A DNA stretch of 46,847 nt from Cytophagaceae bacterium (GCA_021151805.1 JAGKWN010000021.1:1-46847); one strand, 5' to 3'. Counted from the first letter of the stretch, positions 11,101-20,277 are shown. Numbers and translations are program-made. The notes: generated by a model not told the origin, from the letters alone.

Positions 11101-13283
11101 GTGCAGATACAGTAAATAAAATTTTAAAAGTTAAAGGTGATGTGACCGGAGAGCTGCTCTTAACGCATGCTGAAGTTGGTTACCTGGAAGACGGAGAAGC
11201 ATTCATTGTAAATGTGGGTGGTATCTATGCTCCGGCAACGATTACTGCTGTTCCGGATGTAACAGTTCTTGTAGATCACGACGGTAATCCTGTGCCTGAC
11301 GCAGACGGTTACGAACAGAACATTCCGGTGCCGGGCACTGTATCCGGTGTGTATGAAATTACCTTTAACGATTATACATTGGCTGATCACCCGGATGCAG
11401 CAGTGGAATGGTACAACGGGAAAATCCGTATACCTGTATCTGATCCTTATTCAGATGAGATCAAAACACTGGAAGTTATCCAGATCAAACGCACAGAAGT
11501 ACCTGCCGGAGAAATAGGAGACATTGTAAGTCCGTTGAGTATACTTGCCTATGATCCGGAGTTTGATGGCAATAATGCTCATTCAGTGATCACTCCAAAT
11601 CCGCTTCAGCCACGCACAAATGTTGTGGTAAACATGCATCCCGGATACCGTGTATATCTGAAAGCAGAAGCGGCAGACAGCAGTATTGCGTTTGATCACA
11701 CAACCATTATGCCTGGTTCAGGGGCAAAACAAAAGCAAACGTTTATCGGATCAGCGCTTGCTGATACCTATAAAAGCTGTTCTTCAAACATTACGCAGCC
11801 AGCTATTATGCTGGCAAGAAAAATTGTTCCGCCGCTGCCGCCTAAAGAACCACGCGGGGCTTTGTTTGCAACAAGACCTGATTTTTATGGTAAGTCTACC
11901 TATACATTAGATGTAGAACTGGATTCATCAGATCCCGAAAGAGATCCGTTTGCACTGGTGTTTTACCGAAGCAATTCCAGCAATGTACTGGCAACACTTT
12001 ACAAGACGGAAACAGTTGAAACGCTTCGTGAAACATTAGCAAATCTTTCTGCTGCTGATCAAGTATTTATTAATGATATCTGGTATGACCTGATGAATGT
12101 AAATCTTGATGGAGATCTGTTCCGTCAGTATCCGGGAGGTTTCCGTTTTCCGAACCCGGATAACGACCGGTATATGGTTCCGGAAAATGATCCGGTAAAG
12201 CGTAAGAAGCAGGAGTCACCATTTAAAGCAAATGGATCTGTTGCGCCGGGTACGATTAAACCAGTTGTTAAACAGGCTATAGAATCGGCATTCAATCCGT
12301 TAACAGAACGTCCGCTTACTTACGCGCAAATGCTCGTTGGTGAGCAGACCCGAAATACTAAGCCGGTTATTAAAGATGGGAATGGAGAATTCCTGCTTCC
12401 TGGAGATCCCGCTTTTGATCCATGTCCTATGGTAGTACGATTACCGATTACTCCTAAGACACTTCGTTTCACTGATTATTCACTTGATGGAGCTTCCAAT
12501 GAAATCTATTTCTATTACGCCATAGAAATGAATGATCAGCAGCAAACCAGCGACCGTAGCCCTGTGGCAGGACCTATACGTTTGGTAAATGCTATTGCAG
12601 CCGATGCACCTGTGATCAGAAAAATTACAACCCAGCTGGCGAATCCGCTTTCTGGTATTCCTACCGCGGTAAAAATTGAAGTGGATACTTACCTGGAAAC
12701 TGAACGTATTAAAAAAATGCGGATCTATAGAACCTATAAGAATCTCGATGCGCAATCGGTAAGAAGCATGAAAGTGGCTAAGGAGGTAGATTATGCAGAT
12801 GACATCCTGGAAATAGTAGATGATTTTACAGATGAACCGTTTGCGCCCTATGGAGAGATTTTATACTACCGTATTGTTGGCCTGAGAGAAATTGTGAACG
12901 AACGTAATGAAATAGAATATATTCCATCACAACCATCTAAATTACTTATTTCGAATATTGTTGATGTTGTAAATCCTCCGGCTCCGTTCCTTAGCTATAG
13001 CCGAAATGAAATTGTGAATCCGGTACGTACGTTTACAGATGTACAATTAACGTGGGCCAAAACCGTTCACAATGGTACTTACTATGTTTACCAGATGACA
13101 ACGTCAGGAAACTGGACGAAGATTGCCGATGTTAAGACCAATGATGATGTAGTGAATTATACACTGCCGAATGATCTGGTAAAAGTTGATGAAGACGGAG
13201 ATGAAGTTTACTATCGTTTCAGAGTAGATGTAGTGAACTCTTCAGGCTTATTGAACCTTGAAACAAAAGAATTAACCATTTAA
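8166..13283 (+). CDS. Large modular protein (1705 aa) with fibronectin-III-like C-terminal modules
   Basis: There is no signal peptide or transmembrane helix. The N-terminus has a GIHLRWDLQ segment (about residues 37-45). By recollection, similar 'hLRW' segments occur near the start of large uncharacterised proteins encoded beside phage-tail-like gene clusters; this is not verified here. The centre is a long run of beta strands. From about residue 1480 to the end, two or more fibronectin-III-like modules are visible (for example VQLTWAKT and TYYVYQMT). It lies 28 bp after the 2549-aa gene and 19 bp before the beta-helix gene on the same strand, which argues for co-transcription and a joint role. 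Function is not known; a structural or adhesive component of an extracellular particle is inferred from context only. Confidence 0.75.
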   Translation: MANLSNLIIGDNDRVQSAYLVLQAAGSGDSSYGFSEGIHLRWDLQRTLGENHLPKGNLASTGNEDYYTEAGFNRADDFVQVFRVPYHKKYKATVDFNTDVPDATVEFGASREWHFIKSIEDTNVSTTVIIRFKDTGLYDQLRATYTPVLAALSFIQHYTGILEVEAQDKLSFAATIRIKQDTPASGRVRVETVSVRDYKTADEEAYLSKRATYNFNSSTLLPAPPDLPIVDETAFLNMKCYDEYALMVENIKYVRFDYQNEYPVIVSLETYSDFIIGASVQDESWESVGANNGLYSLSLDQNEVLNRLDNTAFNVNGHWSRFLPSNAPDPAGGPNAFKVHTANYQDKWNRADGINNGIISYLTLSTDPDNLQAVQKFSNNPSLPAEETDTFDFNYLTFLRYAALDYHIARLMGLGIIDTDGLTGATGNKKYIYLSVYHTEASLEGETAEDVAHYYMTLPTGKMDAKIPTVPSMKDLSYGMVYDKGTEVPIELTDENGYALYEPVRYINVAVDKDDLVLSLPSFFAQSTDYNFTFESDAVFYGIEYSGEKSPGVWEDYYRVPKLSVDDEYLDANGNREIIPLINGVETDVIFTHNEREQGVHRYGVYSINWFGRFSALSPFKQTDNTVFQHKCTLIPPANFAVHNIQEEDPLIFTTSHEQAMLAAMTGDKTLVRVTFEINDAHSSMYQLGNKIQFFFKQSPPQSLAGLISSVNVLSAQQADVKTKALPLISQGQVGGVYGNIDPVIEVADILKFTGSMLATPDRHFRIKEVYRDAGNGNRAGFIVDAVVENGAMEPAGDHVFVPYQNFISPEKDVKFFVAQNMTGAINWDRKLLKEIECINFSPTLFTSTGNNAGTYTPLSMARTGPDTIIYVKESIVTNTINPSVDTITFTRKVPGISVNQGAKKFSVAGDLRAELQPGTSFTIEQARILSPSTTINGSYTVVAVTFSEDKTFITVSNNLYDTPDKFIVSYNKTVAVSGADTVNKILKVKGDVTGELLLTHAEVGYLEDGEAFIVNVGGIYAPATITAVPDVTVLVDHDGNPVPDADGYEQNIPVPGTVSGVYEITFNDYTLADHPDAAVEWYNGKIRIPVSDPYSDEIKTLEVIQIKRTEVPAGEIGDIVSPLSILAYDPEFDGNNAHSVITPNPLQPRTNVVVNMHPGYRVYLKAEAADSSIAFDHTTIMPGSGAKQKQTFIGSALADTYKSCSSNITQPAIMLARKIVPPLPPKEPRGALFATRPDFYGKSTYTLDVELDSSDPERDPFALVFYRSNSSNVLATLYKTETVETLRETLANLSAADQVFINDIWYDLMNVNLDGDLFRQYPGGFRFPNPDNDRYMVPENDPVKRKKQESPFKANGSVAPGTIKPVVKQAIESAFNPLTERPLTYAQMLVGEQTRNTKPVIKDGNGEFLLPGDPAFDPCPMVVRLPITPKTLRFTDYSLDGASNEIYFYYAIEMNDQQQTSDRSPVAGPIRLVNAIAADAPVIRKITTQLANPLSGIPTAVKIEVDTYLETERIKKMRIYRTYKNLDAQSVRSMKVAKEVDYADDILEIVDDFTDEPFAPYGEILYYRIVGLREIVNERNEIEYIPSQPSKLLISNIVDVVNPPAPFLSYSRNEIVNPVRTFTDVQLTWAKTVHNGTYYVYQMTTSGNWTKIADVKTNDDVVNYTLPNDLVKVDEDGDEVYYRFRVDVVNSSGLLNLETKELTI

Positions 13284-13302
13284 ACAGGAAAATAATTTTT
13301 AT

Positions 13303-14625
13303 ATGGCATATTCATCAATAGAATTTACCGGCACCACCTGGCTGATCCGCGATGCAGATATATATGTAAGTCGGATAGGTAGTGATGAGTTTGGTGTTGG
13401 AGATCCGCAAAGACCTTATACAACTATTCAGAAAGCTGTTACTATGGCTGTGTCGGGACAGAAAATTGTTGTAGGTACAGGATACTACAATGAAGTAGTA
13501 GCAGGAAGTTCTAAAAACCTTACCATTCAGGCTGATGGTAAAGTATGTATGGAACATTCAGGTACCGGTACCGCATTTTCAGGAATGGGTACTTCGAGTG
13601 TGATACAGGGATTTTCAATTAAAAATTACCTGAATGCAGTAGATGGAAATCTAAGTTATCTTTCCGATTGCATATTACTGGATTCTGACCTGGTTAATTT
13701 TGGCGGTAACATTGTTAATTGTGTATTCAAAGACGTCTTGATATTAGCCACAGCAACAACCTATCTTCGAAACGATACATTCATTCATACGGCATCGGGT
13801 ACAGCAGCGTTGAATCAGAACAAATTTCAGGAAGTTTATGACTGTCATTTTGATTCAACCAGTTTGTTTGAATTTACCTCATCAGTAACCACAGCATTTG
13901 ATTATTGTAACCAGCAAAGCGGTTCAATCATTAAGATTAACGGAACGAACTATGCTTCCGCTTCTGCTGTACATACAGCCTTTTCACAATATCAGGCTAG
14001 TGGTATTTCTGCTGAGCCGTCATTTAACGTACCTGCAAGTCTTGATTATTCTCTTAAAGAAAACAGCCCCTTATTACGGGCCGGCAGATTTGGTAAGTTC
14101 ATCGGGGCACGCGGTCTGGGCTATTCGTTGAATGCAACAAATCTTTCCAAATCAATACTGACGAATGTTATGATTGATGCAGGTACATTTAAACTGATCA
14201 ATGAAAACAGAATCGGTACGATTGAAACACCGATCATAGATTTGAAAAAGATCCGAAAAATTGCCAATGTCCGTTTTCTATCTGAGATGGTATTTAATTC
14301 TATTGCAGATAATCAGGTAGTGGACTTTGCCGGAGATGGTTTTCAGCCCAATCATTTAATTTATCAGATCCGGTATGCCAGCTTTGCAAAGGGAATAAAT
14401 GTTGCACGTTATCAGACGATGGTTTGGGATAAGATGCCAACATTTGACAATACTAAAACAGGCAATGGTGTAAAGGAGTTTAATTTTAATTCACAAAAAA
14501 TAATTGCCACGAGATTTATTCAATTGAAAATTATTTTAAGAAGAGTTGAAGCGTTTATGCTCGTACAGGAAAACGAGGATTGCCTGCTTCAGGAAAACGG
14601 AGATAATTTATTATGGAAATATTAA
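13303..14625 (+). CDS. Right-handed parallel beta-helix protein, tail-spike-like
   Basis: The 440-residue product starts with a short strand region and then the segment YVSRIGSDEFGVGDPQRPYT plus TIQKA (residues about 23-47). This matches the 'G(S/N)D.G.G....P..Tiq.A' pattern that opens DUF1565/pectate-lyase-like beta-helices. Residues about 55-240 show irregular rungs with Asn and Asp turns, as expected for a beta-helix. The C-terminus ends in a repeated QEN-D-LL motif (residues about 423-437), a short repeat that I recall from phage-like tail proteins. No signal peptide is present. Catalytic residues of a polysaccharide lyase could not be identified. Context next to a fibre protein suggests a spike or receptor-binding role; this is inference. 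Confidence 0.75.
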   Translation: MAYSSIEFTGTTWLIRDADIYVSRIGSDEFGVGDPQRPYTTIQKAVTMAVSGQKIVVGTGYYNEVVAGSSKNLTIQADGKVCMEHSGTGTAFSGMGTSSVIQGFSIKNYLNAVDGNLSYLSDCILLDSDLVNFGGNIVNCVFKDVLILATATTYLRNDTFIHTASGTAALNQNKFQEVYDCHFDSTSLFEFTSSVTTAFDYCNQQSGSIIKINGTNYASASAVHTAFSQYQASGISAEPSFNVPASLDYSLKENSPLLRAGRFGKFIGARGLGYSLNATNLSKSILTNVMIDAGTFKLINENRIGTIETPIIDLKKIRKIANVRFLSEMVFNSIADNQVVDFAGDGFQPNHLIYQIRYASFAKGINVARYQTMVWDKMPTFDNTKTGNGVKEFNFNSQKIIATRFIQLKIILRRVEAFMLVQENEDCLLQENGDNLLWKY

Positions 14626-14652
14626 GATTTATCACTAAACCAACAGAAAGAT

Positions 14653-15204
14653 ATGCCGTGTAATATTTCTGATTTTAAGCTAAGTGCCGTTTGCATAGAG
14701 TTGCTGGATGTAAACCTGCATATCAATGTTCAGGATACATTCGGATCAATCGTTGAAGATGCGAACATCAGCATCAACTGCAATGGCAATATAGAGACAG
14801 GTGTGACAGATGAGGAAGGTAACTATTATGGAATTGTGATTCCATCTGTTATTTGTTCCATTACTATTACAAAAGATTGTCTTGATACCTATACAGGTAA
14901 ATTTATTCTGTTGGACGAAACGGAAATCAATGATGTATCGGCAAACTTTCCTATGAAAGTAGTGAACGGAAGCAATGTTCCTGTTGCAGGAGCAGATGTA
15001 CAGATAACTTCCGGAACTGATGTACAGACTGGGGTTACCGATTCAAACGGTATTTTCAAAGGTATCAATCCGAATGATTTTCAAAATACCATTCAGATCC
15101 AGAAGTCAGGTTTTACTACCTATGCTGCAACAATACCATCTTTTATAAAAGTTCAGTCTGAACTTACAGGATACATTGTTGTTCCAGTAATTACATTAAC
15201 CTAA
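14653..15204 (+). CDS. Tandem CnaB / carboxypeptidase-regulatory-like domain protein
   Basis: This is a 183-residue protein with two similar beta-sandwich domains. Each has the order: a strand, a 'V..A.V.I' segment, 'TGVTDxxG', then strands. The first copy contains ETGVTDEEGNYYG (about residues 52-64) and the second QTGVTDSNGIFKG (about residues 124-136). This is the hallmark of CnaB-like or carboxypeptidase-regulatory-like Ig folds, which usually act as rigid spacers or stabilising modules in surface and tail proteins. It has no signal peptide, LPXTG motif or type IX C-terminal domain. It sits between the beta-helix gene and the fibre gene, so a small linker or decoration subunit is likely. 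Confidence 0.75.
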   Translation: MPCNISDFKLSAVCIELLDVNLHINVQDTFGSIVEDANISINCNGNIETGVTDEEGNYYGIVIPSVICSITITKDCLDTYTGKFILLDETEINDVSANFPMKVVNGSNVPVAGADVQITSGTDVQTGVTDSNGIFKGINPNDFQNTIQIQKSGFTTYAATIPSFIKVQSELTGYIVVPVITLT

Positions 15205-15253
15205 TACATAACATTATTATACTTAAGATACTTTTTATTAAATAAATATTCAT

Positions 15254-18103
15254 ATGGCAAATTCAAAGATCTCCCAACTTCCTGATTCAATAGCTGTCAC
15301 GGATAGTGATTTACTGGCAATCGTACAGGATGATTCCGGTACGCTTTCAACCAATAAAATAACAATCGCTGATTTTAAATCGGGTATCAATTTCAGCGCA
15401 GGTGCTGTAACAGGTGCTGATTCAGGTACACAGATTGTTGGAGGGAAGGTATATCTTGGAGGCACGCCTTTGCTTCGCGATACGACAATAAATCAGAATG
15501 GCCATTATCTGAAAATTGATAACGGCACTTTTATTTCTACCGGATTTTTAGGAAACAGTCCTGTAGAAGGACCTGGAAGAAGAATGATGTGGATTCCTGA
15601 AAAAGGTGCTTTCCGTGCAGGTCAGGCAGGTAATACTGAATGGGACAATGCAAACCTGGGACAGTTTTCGGTAGCATTCGGTTATAATGTAAAGGCATCA
15701 GGAGTATTGTCATTTGCTGCCGGTATAGGTGTTGAAGCAACTAATGAGCAGGCTGCTGCATTTGGATATTATACCAAAGCCAGCGGTCATAACTCTTTTG
15801 CCTTGGGAGATAATACTGAATCTTCAGGATATAACTCTGTTGCCATGGGGATTCATACAAAAGCTTATGGAAATAGTTCGTTTGCTTTTGGAGATGATAC
15901 GCTTGCAACAAATTATAATAGCTTCGCCTTCGGAAAAGGCACACAAAGTACCGGCCAGATGGCATTTGCTTTTGGTATTGGTTCTGGCGCGCATGATACT
16001 GCGGCCTTTGCTATGGGGGTAGGGTGTCTTAGCGTGAAGCCTGGAGCCTTTGCTTTGGGCGCAGGCTCAGAAGCCCATGCCCCTTCGTCAGTAGCTGCCG
16101 GCGGACAATCCAAAGCATATGGTGACTGTTCGTTTGCTATTGGTAACGAAGCAATCGCTCAGGGAAATGTTTCTATTTCCATGGGAGAAGGAACTCAAAG
16201 TGTCGGCAATTGTTCGATAGCTGTAGGCTGGCTTTCGCGTGCTTTAAAGCCTCAGTCTTCAGCTTTTGGCTCAAGCACCATTGCTGATGGTAATAATTCA
16301 TTCGTGTTCGGAGACCAGAGTAAAGCAAACGGTAATAATTCTTTTGCCGGTGGTTATAGTTCGATTGCAGACGGTATCAGTTCATTTGCTTTTGGTGCAA
16401 GTGCCTGGACTAAAGGATTCGGTTCTGTTGCCATGGGAAACACAACTGTTGCTGAAGGTGATCAATCCGTTGCTTTGGGATATAATAACCTTGCAAAGGG
16501 TAATTCTTCATTTGCAGCAGGTGCAATGTCACAAGCTACCAATGAAGAATCTATTGCTCTTGGAAATGCGGCGTTATCTTACGGCAGGCAGTCTGTTGCC
16601 TTAGGCTGTGAAGTACAGGCCGGAACAATTGATGGATTGAATGGTATGGGAGCTGTTGCATTAGGTGATAATGCACAGGCATTATATGATTATTCATTGT
16701 CTTTAGGATCTTTTGTGAAAGCAAATGCGGAAGGAGCTTTCGTGATAGGTAAGGGCAGCAGCACAGACTTTTTAATAAACTCTTCAGAAAACTCTTTAGC
16801 AGTGGGTTTTGGGAGCCCATTGGCAACATTGTATGTTGGCGAAAGTCCGAATACACTTTCGAGTGGTAATGTCGGGATTGGTACTATAGTTCCTTTGGCG
16901 AAGCTGCACGTTGCTGGGAACTTAATGCTTGAAACAGGTTCAGCAGTTAATAAAATATCTACTGACAATACATTGTCCGGTAACAGTGATACAACGCTAG
17001 CTACTGAAAAAGCTGTTAAAGCATATATTGATGGCTTGTCAACCAACGTGCGTAGAAACAAAGGCGGCATTGATTGTTCTGCGAATCCAAACTATCCGGC
17101 AGGTACCAACGGTGATACCTATCAGGTAACCGTTGCTGGTAAGATCGGCGGCGCTTCCGGTATTTCTGTAGATGTGAATGATGAAATTATCTGTAAAGCC
17201 AATAATGCAGGTGGTACGCAGGCATCTGTAGGAAGCAGCTGGTATGTAGTTGAAGGAAATAAAGACCAGGCGACGGAAACAACCAAAGGTATTTCGAAAA
17301 TTGCTACGCAAGCCTTGGTTACAGCTGGTACAAATGATACAGACTATGTTACTCCTTTAAAACTTTCAACCTGGTTTGGAGCAAAAACAACTGCTAACCT
17401 GACTGAAGGATCTAATCTGTATTTCACTGCAGCACGCGTATTATCTACTGTATTAACAGGATTTACAGTGCCTGCAAGTGCTGCTGTTGCAGCAACAGAT
17501 TCTGTTCTGGCGGCTTTTGGAAAATTACAGGCACAGATCAATGCGCATACAACATCCATCGCAACGAAAGCTACACTTGGAGGTGACGCACCGACAGGTA
17601 TCTATAGACTGGGTACGTCAAATGCACAATCTGTAACACTTCGTACAAATGCTTCAGACAGATTAACAATTGATACTTCAGGTAACATTGTTCAGGCTGG
17701 AACGACGACATTGTTTGATATTGTGAACCTGAGAGTGAGAGATGCCGGTGGTACTTTCTTAAAAGCTTTGACCAGCCTTGTAACAGGCCAGTTGAATATT
17801 GGTGAAGGATTTACAGAAGTGAATTTTGCAAAACCGATAACAAATATTAAAGGAACCAACAGCAGAATGGTTGAAGCTGCTGCTGATGGTACCATGACAG
17901 CAAGCGAAGAAATTGTTTCTTACTGGATCTTTAATCCGACTGTTCAGGGGTTACTAAGCAACACAAGCAACTGGAGCAGTAAAGCCTATACCGGATCCTC
18001 ATTGTCTGCCTATGGTCTTGAAATGGGTATGAGATATTCAGATGCCGATTATGTATACGAAATGCTTAATACTACAACACCAGTAAGAATGGCGAGAGTA
18101 TAA
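15254..18103 (+). CDS. Trimeric tail-fibre-like protein with YadA-head repeats
   Basis: The 949-residue product has a fibre architecture. Residues 1-45 (MANSKISQLP, then SDLLAIVQDD) match the N-terminal pattern common in phage tail fibres. Residues about 135-520 are about 27 degenerate 14-residue repeats with the YadA-head consensus (SxAFGxxxxAxGxx and variants), which folds as a trimeric left-handed beta-roll. Residues 541-556 contain GIG(T)..P.AKLHVAGN, a motif frequent in Bacteroidota fibre proteins. Residues about 670-705 (DQATETTKGISKIATQ, then TDYVTPLKL) match the phage tail-fibre repeat motif. No signal peptide or outer-membrane anchor is present, so it is not a classical trimeric autotransporter. 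Its stop is 2 bp before the first lectin-like gene. Confidence 0.88.
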   Translation: MANSKISQLPDSIAVTDSDLLAIVQDDSGTLSTNKITIADFKSGINFSAGAVTGADSGTQIVGGKVYLGGTPLLRDTTINQNGHYLKIDNGTFISTGFLGNSPVEGPGRRMMWIPEKGAFRAGQAGNTEWDNANLGQFSVAFGYNVKASGVLSFAAGIGVEATNEQAAAFGYYTKASGHNSFALGDNTESSGYNSVAMGIHTKAYGNSSFAFGDDTLATNYNSFAFGKGTQSTGQMAFAFGIGSGAHDTAAFAMGVGCLSVKPGAFALGAGSEAHAPSSVAAGGQSKAYGDCSFAIGNEAIAQGNVSISMGEGTQSVGNCSIAVGWLSRALKPQSSAFGSSTIADGNNSFVFGDQSKANGNNSFAGGYSSIADGISSFAFGASAWTKGFGSVAMGNTTVAEGDQSVALGYNNLAKGNSSFAAGAMSQATNEESIALGNAALSYGRQSVALGCEVQAGTIDGLNGMGAVALGDNAQALYDYSLSLGSFVKANAEGAFVIGKGSSTDFLINSSENSLAVGFGSPLATLYVGESPNTLSSGNVGIGTIVPLAKLHVAGNLMLETGSAVNKISTDNTLSGNSDTTLATEKAVKAYIDGLSTNVRRNKGGIDCSANPNYPAGTNGDTYQVTVAGKIGGASGISVDVNDEIICKANNAGGTQASVGSSWYVVEGNKDQATETTKGISKIATQALVTAGTNDTDYVTPLKLSTWFGAKTTANLTEGSNLYFTAARVLSTVLTGFTVPASAAVAATDSVLAAFGKLQAQINAHTTSIATKATLGGDAPTGIYRLGTSNAQSVTLRTNASDRLTIDTSGNIVQAGTTTLFDIVNLRVRDAGGTFLKALTSLVTGQLNIGEGFTEVNFAKPITNIKGTNSRMVEAAADGTMTASEEIVSYWIFNPTVQGLLSNTSNWSSKAYTGSSLSAYGLEMGMRYSDADYVYEMLNTTTPVRMARV
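15656..16813 (+). repeat. Degenerate 42-bp (14-residue) YadA-head repeat tract
   Basis: Within the fibre gene, a period of 14 codons repeats about 27 times, with a conserved Ser, Ala/Val, Phe/Met/Leu, Gly core every 14 residues. The nucleotide copies have diverged strongly, so this is an old coding repeat and not a recent satellite. Confidence 0.85.
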
Positions 18104-18105
18104 TT

Positions 18106-18807
18106 ATGAGTACTTCGGTAGGCATAAAAACGGTACAGGAAATTATTGATCCTGCAACGATTACCAATTGGTATCAGGCAGGATCATTAAATCTAAATCA
18201 TGGTGATCTAGTGGGAAATTTTCCGGATAATTCCGGCAATGGTGTTCATCTGATACAAAATTCCAGCGCCTCTAAACCTACTTTTGAAATTGATTCAAAA
18301 GGGTTTAAATGTGTACACTTTTATTCGGGTAACAGCATGATCTCCACTGTTACCAAACCTTACAACGTGGATGAAACATTTATTGCTATTTGTAAAGTTA
18401 ATAACATTCCGTCTGGTTCCCTCAGATTTATATTCAGACAATTTGGTGGCTACAACAGAGTTTACTTACAAGCAAATGCTGCATTGGCAGAAGCTACAGA
18501 TTATGTTCCAGGCTCGGGAAAAATTGGTCTGACTATGGCAACAACTTTAACAGACGAAGATAGAATGGCAGTAACGACCCAACGCAGAGCATCGATAGAT
18601 CCGGTGCTCAAAATCTGGGATAAAAAGAAATATGTTACGGGAACTTTTACCAATACTTCATATGCCGCATCCGCAGCGTGGAATATTGTCTCATCAACGT
18701 GGGAGGTTTCTGTATACGAGATCTTGGTTGTTAATGAATTTCTCTCAGATGAAAAGGTAATGAAACTTGTAAGATCAATCGGATTTCGAAATGGTTTAAG
18801 GATATGA
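18106..18807 (+). CDS. LamG/concanavalin-like paralogue 1 of 10 (subgroup A)
   Basis: The 233-residue product has no signal peptide. A FPDNSGNGVHL segment near residue 40 matches the D-x-SGNG signature seen at the start of LamG-like jelly-roll lectin domains. A PYNVDETFIAICKVNN segment (about residues 85-100) is shared with paralogue 3, which has PYNIDETIITVCKGNN. The C-terminus has LSDEK followed by SIGFRNGLRI, the derived ending shared by paralogues 1-8. It begins 2 bp after the fibre gene and overlaps the next gene by 4 bp (ATGA), so translation is probably coupled. The role is inferred as a sugar- or surface-binding tip protein. The fold comes from motifs only. Confidence 0.75.
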   Translation: MSTSVGIKTVQEIIDPATITNWYQAGSLNLNHGDLVGNFPDNSGNGVHLIQNSSASKPTFEIDSKGFKCVHFYSGNSMISTVTKPYNVDETFIAICKVNNIPSGSLRFIFRQFGGYNRVYLQANAALAEATDYVPGSGKIGLTMATTLTDEDRMAVTTQRRASIDPVLKIWDKKKYVTGTFTNTSYAASAAWNIVSSTWEVSVYEILVVNEFLSDEKVMKLVRSIGFRNGLRI

Positions 18808-19478
18808 GTATAAGTGTAGGAATAAAACAACTCTCGGATATAAGCAGTAATGTTGCATTTTATTATTCTGCCAATGATATTAATCTGCCTGTTGGATCTG
18901 ATGTTCTTTCGCTCACAAGCAGAGTGGGAAGTGATGCGTGTACATTTTTTGGTTCAACCAATTACGGGAAAATGCAGCTTGATGAGCAGGGATTTAAATA
19001 TATAACATTTGATGCTACAGTTAATGGCGCTTTCTACTATTCAAATGCAGGTAAGCTGTATACACCTAATAATAGTGAAACATTTGTGTACGTATTGGAT
19101 AATATAGCAAGTGCCGGGTACCATGTTGGTTTTGATAGTGCACCTAATTTTACACAATTATATTTCGCAGGCTTTTCTTATGCTGATGATGTAGTAGGAA
19201 GTTCCCGACTTACCTATGTGAATGCAGGATCAACAAAAACCATTGTTGTTGCCCGCTTCAGTTCTTCTAAAATGGAAATTTTCAGTAGAAAAAAATCTGT
19301 TGGGACTATTCTGAATCCGGTCACTTATACAACTTTTACCGGATACCGGTATAAATTATTTCCGGCACAAAGCGGGTCAAGACATTATGCAGTAATGAAT
19401 ATAAAAGAATATTTATCAGACGATAAAATGAATCAGCTTATAAAATTAATTGCTTTTGAACACGGGGTAAAAATATAA
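18804..19478 (+). CDS. Lectin-like array paralogue 2 of 10 (subgroup B)
   Basis: The 224-residue product starts within the stop codon of the preceding gene (ATGA overlap). It shares the MSISVGIK-type N-terminus and the YLSDDKMNQL..IAFEHGVKI ending with the array. In place of the D-x-SGNG motif it has LTSRVGSDA, comparable to LTGRDGKDT in paralogues 4 and 5, and NNSETFVYVLD comparable to their NNNETFIYCS. It therefore groups with 4 and 5. No signal peptide is visible. The jelly-roll fold is inferred from the shared frame with its siblings; binding specificity cannot be told. Confidence 0.7.
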   Translation: MSISVGIKQLSDISSNVAFYYSANDINLPVGSDVLSLTSRVGSDACTFFGSTNYGKMQLDEQGFKYITFDATVNGAFYYSNAGKLYTPNNSETFVYVLDNIASAGYHVGFDSAPNFTQLYFAGFSYADDVVGSSRLTYVNAGSTKTIVVARFSSSKMEIFSRKKSVGTILNPVTYTTFTGYRYKLFPAQSGSRHYAVMNIKEYLSDDKMNQLIKLIAFEHGVKI

Positions 19479-19525
19479 TACTCTCAGAAATCAAACAGTA
19501 TTCGATTTTTAAATAAAACATATAA

Positions 19526-20263
19526 ATGAGTATTAGAGTAATCATCAAAAATCCAATTGAATTAGGCCTGTCTGCTAATATTAAACAGTGGTATAAAGCA
19601 TCACTTCTGACTGGAAATGATGGTGATGCTAAAACTTCATTTCCGGATCAAAGCGGTAATGGATACAATTTTAGTGGTAATGGGAAACTTAAATATGTAA
19701 ATGGGTATAAATCTCTGCAATTTGAAAGAACGGTTGCAGGAAACGGCAATGGGAATGGTATGTTATGCGGTAATATTCCTTATAACATTGATGAAACCAT
19801 AATCACGGTATGCAAAGGGAATAATGTTCCGACTGGCACCAATCCCAATCCATATACAGGAATGTTACGGTTTGCCGGAAACAGTTCTGGTCAAAATCTT
19901 CTGAGAGTTATGGATACCAGCAGTTCGGTCATGTATATCAGTTCGAGTCCCGGACTTGCCAATATTGTTACATATATTGTCGAGGATAGGGAAGGCGTAG
20001 TCGTATTGGCTTCAAGGCGTAGATCTTCAAGCGCCCCGGTTATTACCAATAAACTGAATAAGCAGAAAGAAACTGCTTTAAATTATACGGTATTGGCACC
20101 ACAGCCGAATGTGACCTATTACATTGGATTTGGATCTGCTATTACAACACCGGTGTTTTCATTTAATATTTTTGAGCAGATCATACTAGATAAGTATTGT
20201 ACAGATGTTGAATTTGATCAGTTAATAAGATACATGGCTTTTAACAATGGTGCTAAAATATAA
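19526..20263 (+). CDS. LamG/concanavalin-like paralogue 3 of 10 (subgroup A)
   Basis: At 245 residues this is the longest member. It has FPDQSGNGYNF (about residues 41-51) as the jelly-roll signature, and PYNIDETIITVCKGNN, which pairs it with paralogue 1. A glycine/asparagine-rich insert (AGNGNGNGM) and a serine-rich loop (SSSVMYISSSP) mark the variable part. The ending LIRYMAFNNGAKI matches the array consensus. It starts 47 bp after paralogue 2 and has no signal peptide. It is likely an alternative or additional receptor-binding subunit; the role is inferred from context. Confidence 0.72.
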   Translation: MSIRVIIKNPIELGLSANIKQWYKASLLTGNDGDAKTSFPDQSGNGYNFSGNGKLKYVNGYKSLQFERTVAGNGNGNGMLCGNIPYNIDETIITVCKGNNVPTGTNPNPYTGMLRFAGNSSGQNLLRVMDTSSSVMYISSSPGLANIVTYIVEDREGVVVLASRRRSSSAPVITNKLNKQKETALNYTVLAPQPNVTYYIGFGSAITTPVFSFNIFEQIILDKYCTDVEFDQLIRYMAFNNGAKI

Positions 20264-20277
20264 AGAACATTAGTAAT

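Noticed and set aside
15656..16813. Regular 42-bp repetition that might be a CRISPR array or minisatellite
   Set aside because: The period is 14 codons in frame, copies differ at many bases with conserved protein pattern, and there are no fixed repeats with unique spacers. It is a YadA-head coding repeat.
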